A stretch of 6,424 nucleotides of DNA from DASREM01 sp035652095 (lineage in GTDB: Bacteria > Acidobacteriota > Terriglobia > Terriglobales > Acidobacteriaceae): NCBI GenBank assembly GCA_035652095.1, contig DASREM010000007.1:1-6424 (forward strand), in the 5' to 3' direction. The translations under genes were made by a program, and so were the position numbers. Positions 5,900 to 6,424 of this stretch are shown here, one piece after another. Every line of letters begins with the position of its first letter. Position 1 is the first letter of the stretch. The notes beneath the pieces are model-generated. The model was not told the origin of the DNA. It searched no databases and was given only the letters and a program-made list of their open reading frames with translations.

Positions 5900-6424
5900 T
5901 CAATCGGATTTCCGTTTAAGCGTAGGATGCTGATCGCCGTGCTCAGTCCCATCAGCCTCGCCACGGCTGCCCTCAGCATCTCCAGAGTCGTCTCGCTGTG
6001 GCGTGCGCCGGCGCAATGTCGGCCGATTGGCAGTTCCGTCATCCGCCTTCTTCCTCATTCTCATCGTGGCCGTGGCGAGATGGCTCTTCACTTCGTCAAA
6101 CTCGCTCGTCGTGACCACGTACTGCTCCCGCCCGGGCAGCATCGTGGCCATCTCTTGCTGCGCTCGCCTGATACGGTCCTCCGTCATGGGGTGGGTCGAG
6201 AACATCTTCGAAAGAAGTCGATGCTTTTCCTGTTTTTCCCTGGCGTGAATCTTCTCGAAAAACTGCACGAATGCGAGCGGGTCATAACCTGTTGCGTACT
6301 CGTACTCGAGTCCGAGAAGGTCAGCCTCCCGCTCCGCATCGCGGCTGAATTTCAGGAAAGACATGGGCACACCGACTGCAACGACCTGACGGATCGCGTA
6401 CCCGGCCCCTCCGCCTACAAAAAT
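5900..6424 (-). CDS. M48 family metallopeptidase, N-terminus beyond window edge
   Basis: The frame is open from base 6424, giving 174 visible residues up to TGA 5902-5900; apparent starts at 6370 and 6364 are internal. The visible part lies after the HExxH helix, which is off the window. It begins GGGAGYAIRQVV and continues with FLKFSRDAEREADLLGLEY. In M48 peptidases the SRxxExxAD pattern supplies the third zinc ligand, here Glu31 of the visible part. YDPLAFVQFFEKI, then FSTHPMTEDRI (a motif typical of the BepA/LoiP-like branch), and LPGREQYVVTTSEFDEVK follow. The tail is charged and low in complexity with two similar motifs, RPTLRR and HPTLKR. Such enzymes work at the inner membrane or in the periplasm in envelope protein quality control. 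The family is confident; substrate unknown. It lies 36 bases upstream of the HTH gene on the same strand. Confidence 0.9.
   Translation of the reverse strand: MFVGGGAGYAIRQVVAVGVPMSFLKFSRDAEREADLLGLEYEYATGYDPLAFVQFFEKIHAREKQEKHRLLSKMFSTHPMTEDRIRRAQQEMATMLPGREQYVVTTSEFDEVKSHLATATMRMRKKADDGTANRPTLRRRTPQRDDSGDAEGSRGEADGTEHGDQHPTLKRKSD

Overview
The window reads like a bacterial chromosome or metagenome contig, most likely Acidobacteriota (Terriglobia-like). This rests on recalled family resemblance, not on a search. The pointers are a TonB-type protein with a seven-glycine run followed by DRDK, an M48 peptidase with a VVTTSEFD...PTLRR...PTLKR tail, several small secreted proteins, and purine-rich Shine-Dalgarno sites throughout. 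I saw no rRNA, tRNA, CRISPR array or insertion sequence.

Left part (1-1182, minus strand): two secreted proteins. One is a His/Gly-rich protein cut by the left edge. The other is a complete His/Gly/Tyr-rich protein of 145 residues. The 423 bases between them hold no convincing gene. A 569-base divergent intergenic region (1183-1751) follows.

Centre (1752-about 3980, plus strand): a glycogen-breakdown pair. An alpha-glucan phosphorylase carries an unexpected N-terminal YHS (metal-binding type) domain. Its stop overlaps the start of glgX (glycogen debranching enzyme) in an ATGA. The glgX reading frame keeps family resemblance only to about residue 130.

Junction (3973-3984): at a 12-base palindrome centred on GATC, glgX and a minus-strand TonB-like gene both break off and face each other 3' end to 3' end. 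Both coding sequences are intact up to this point and both lose their 3' parts here. This is either a real rearrangement breakpoint or a ligation/assembly chimera. Everything to the right may therefore come from a different locus.

Right part (4442-6424, all minus strand, listed in transcription order from the right edge): the C-terminal part of an M48 metallopeptidase, a small sigma-region-4-like HTH protein, two paralogous secreted proteins, a strong hairpin nested in a 10-base inverted repeat, then the TonB N-terminal fragment. The HTH gene and the first secreted paralog are tightly spaced and probably translationally coupled, which suggests a small envelope-related operon.
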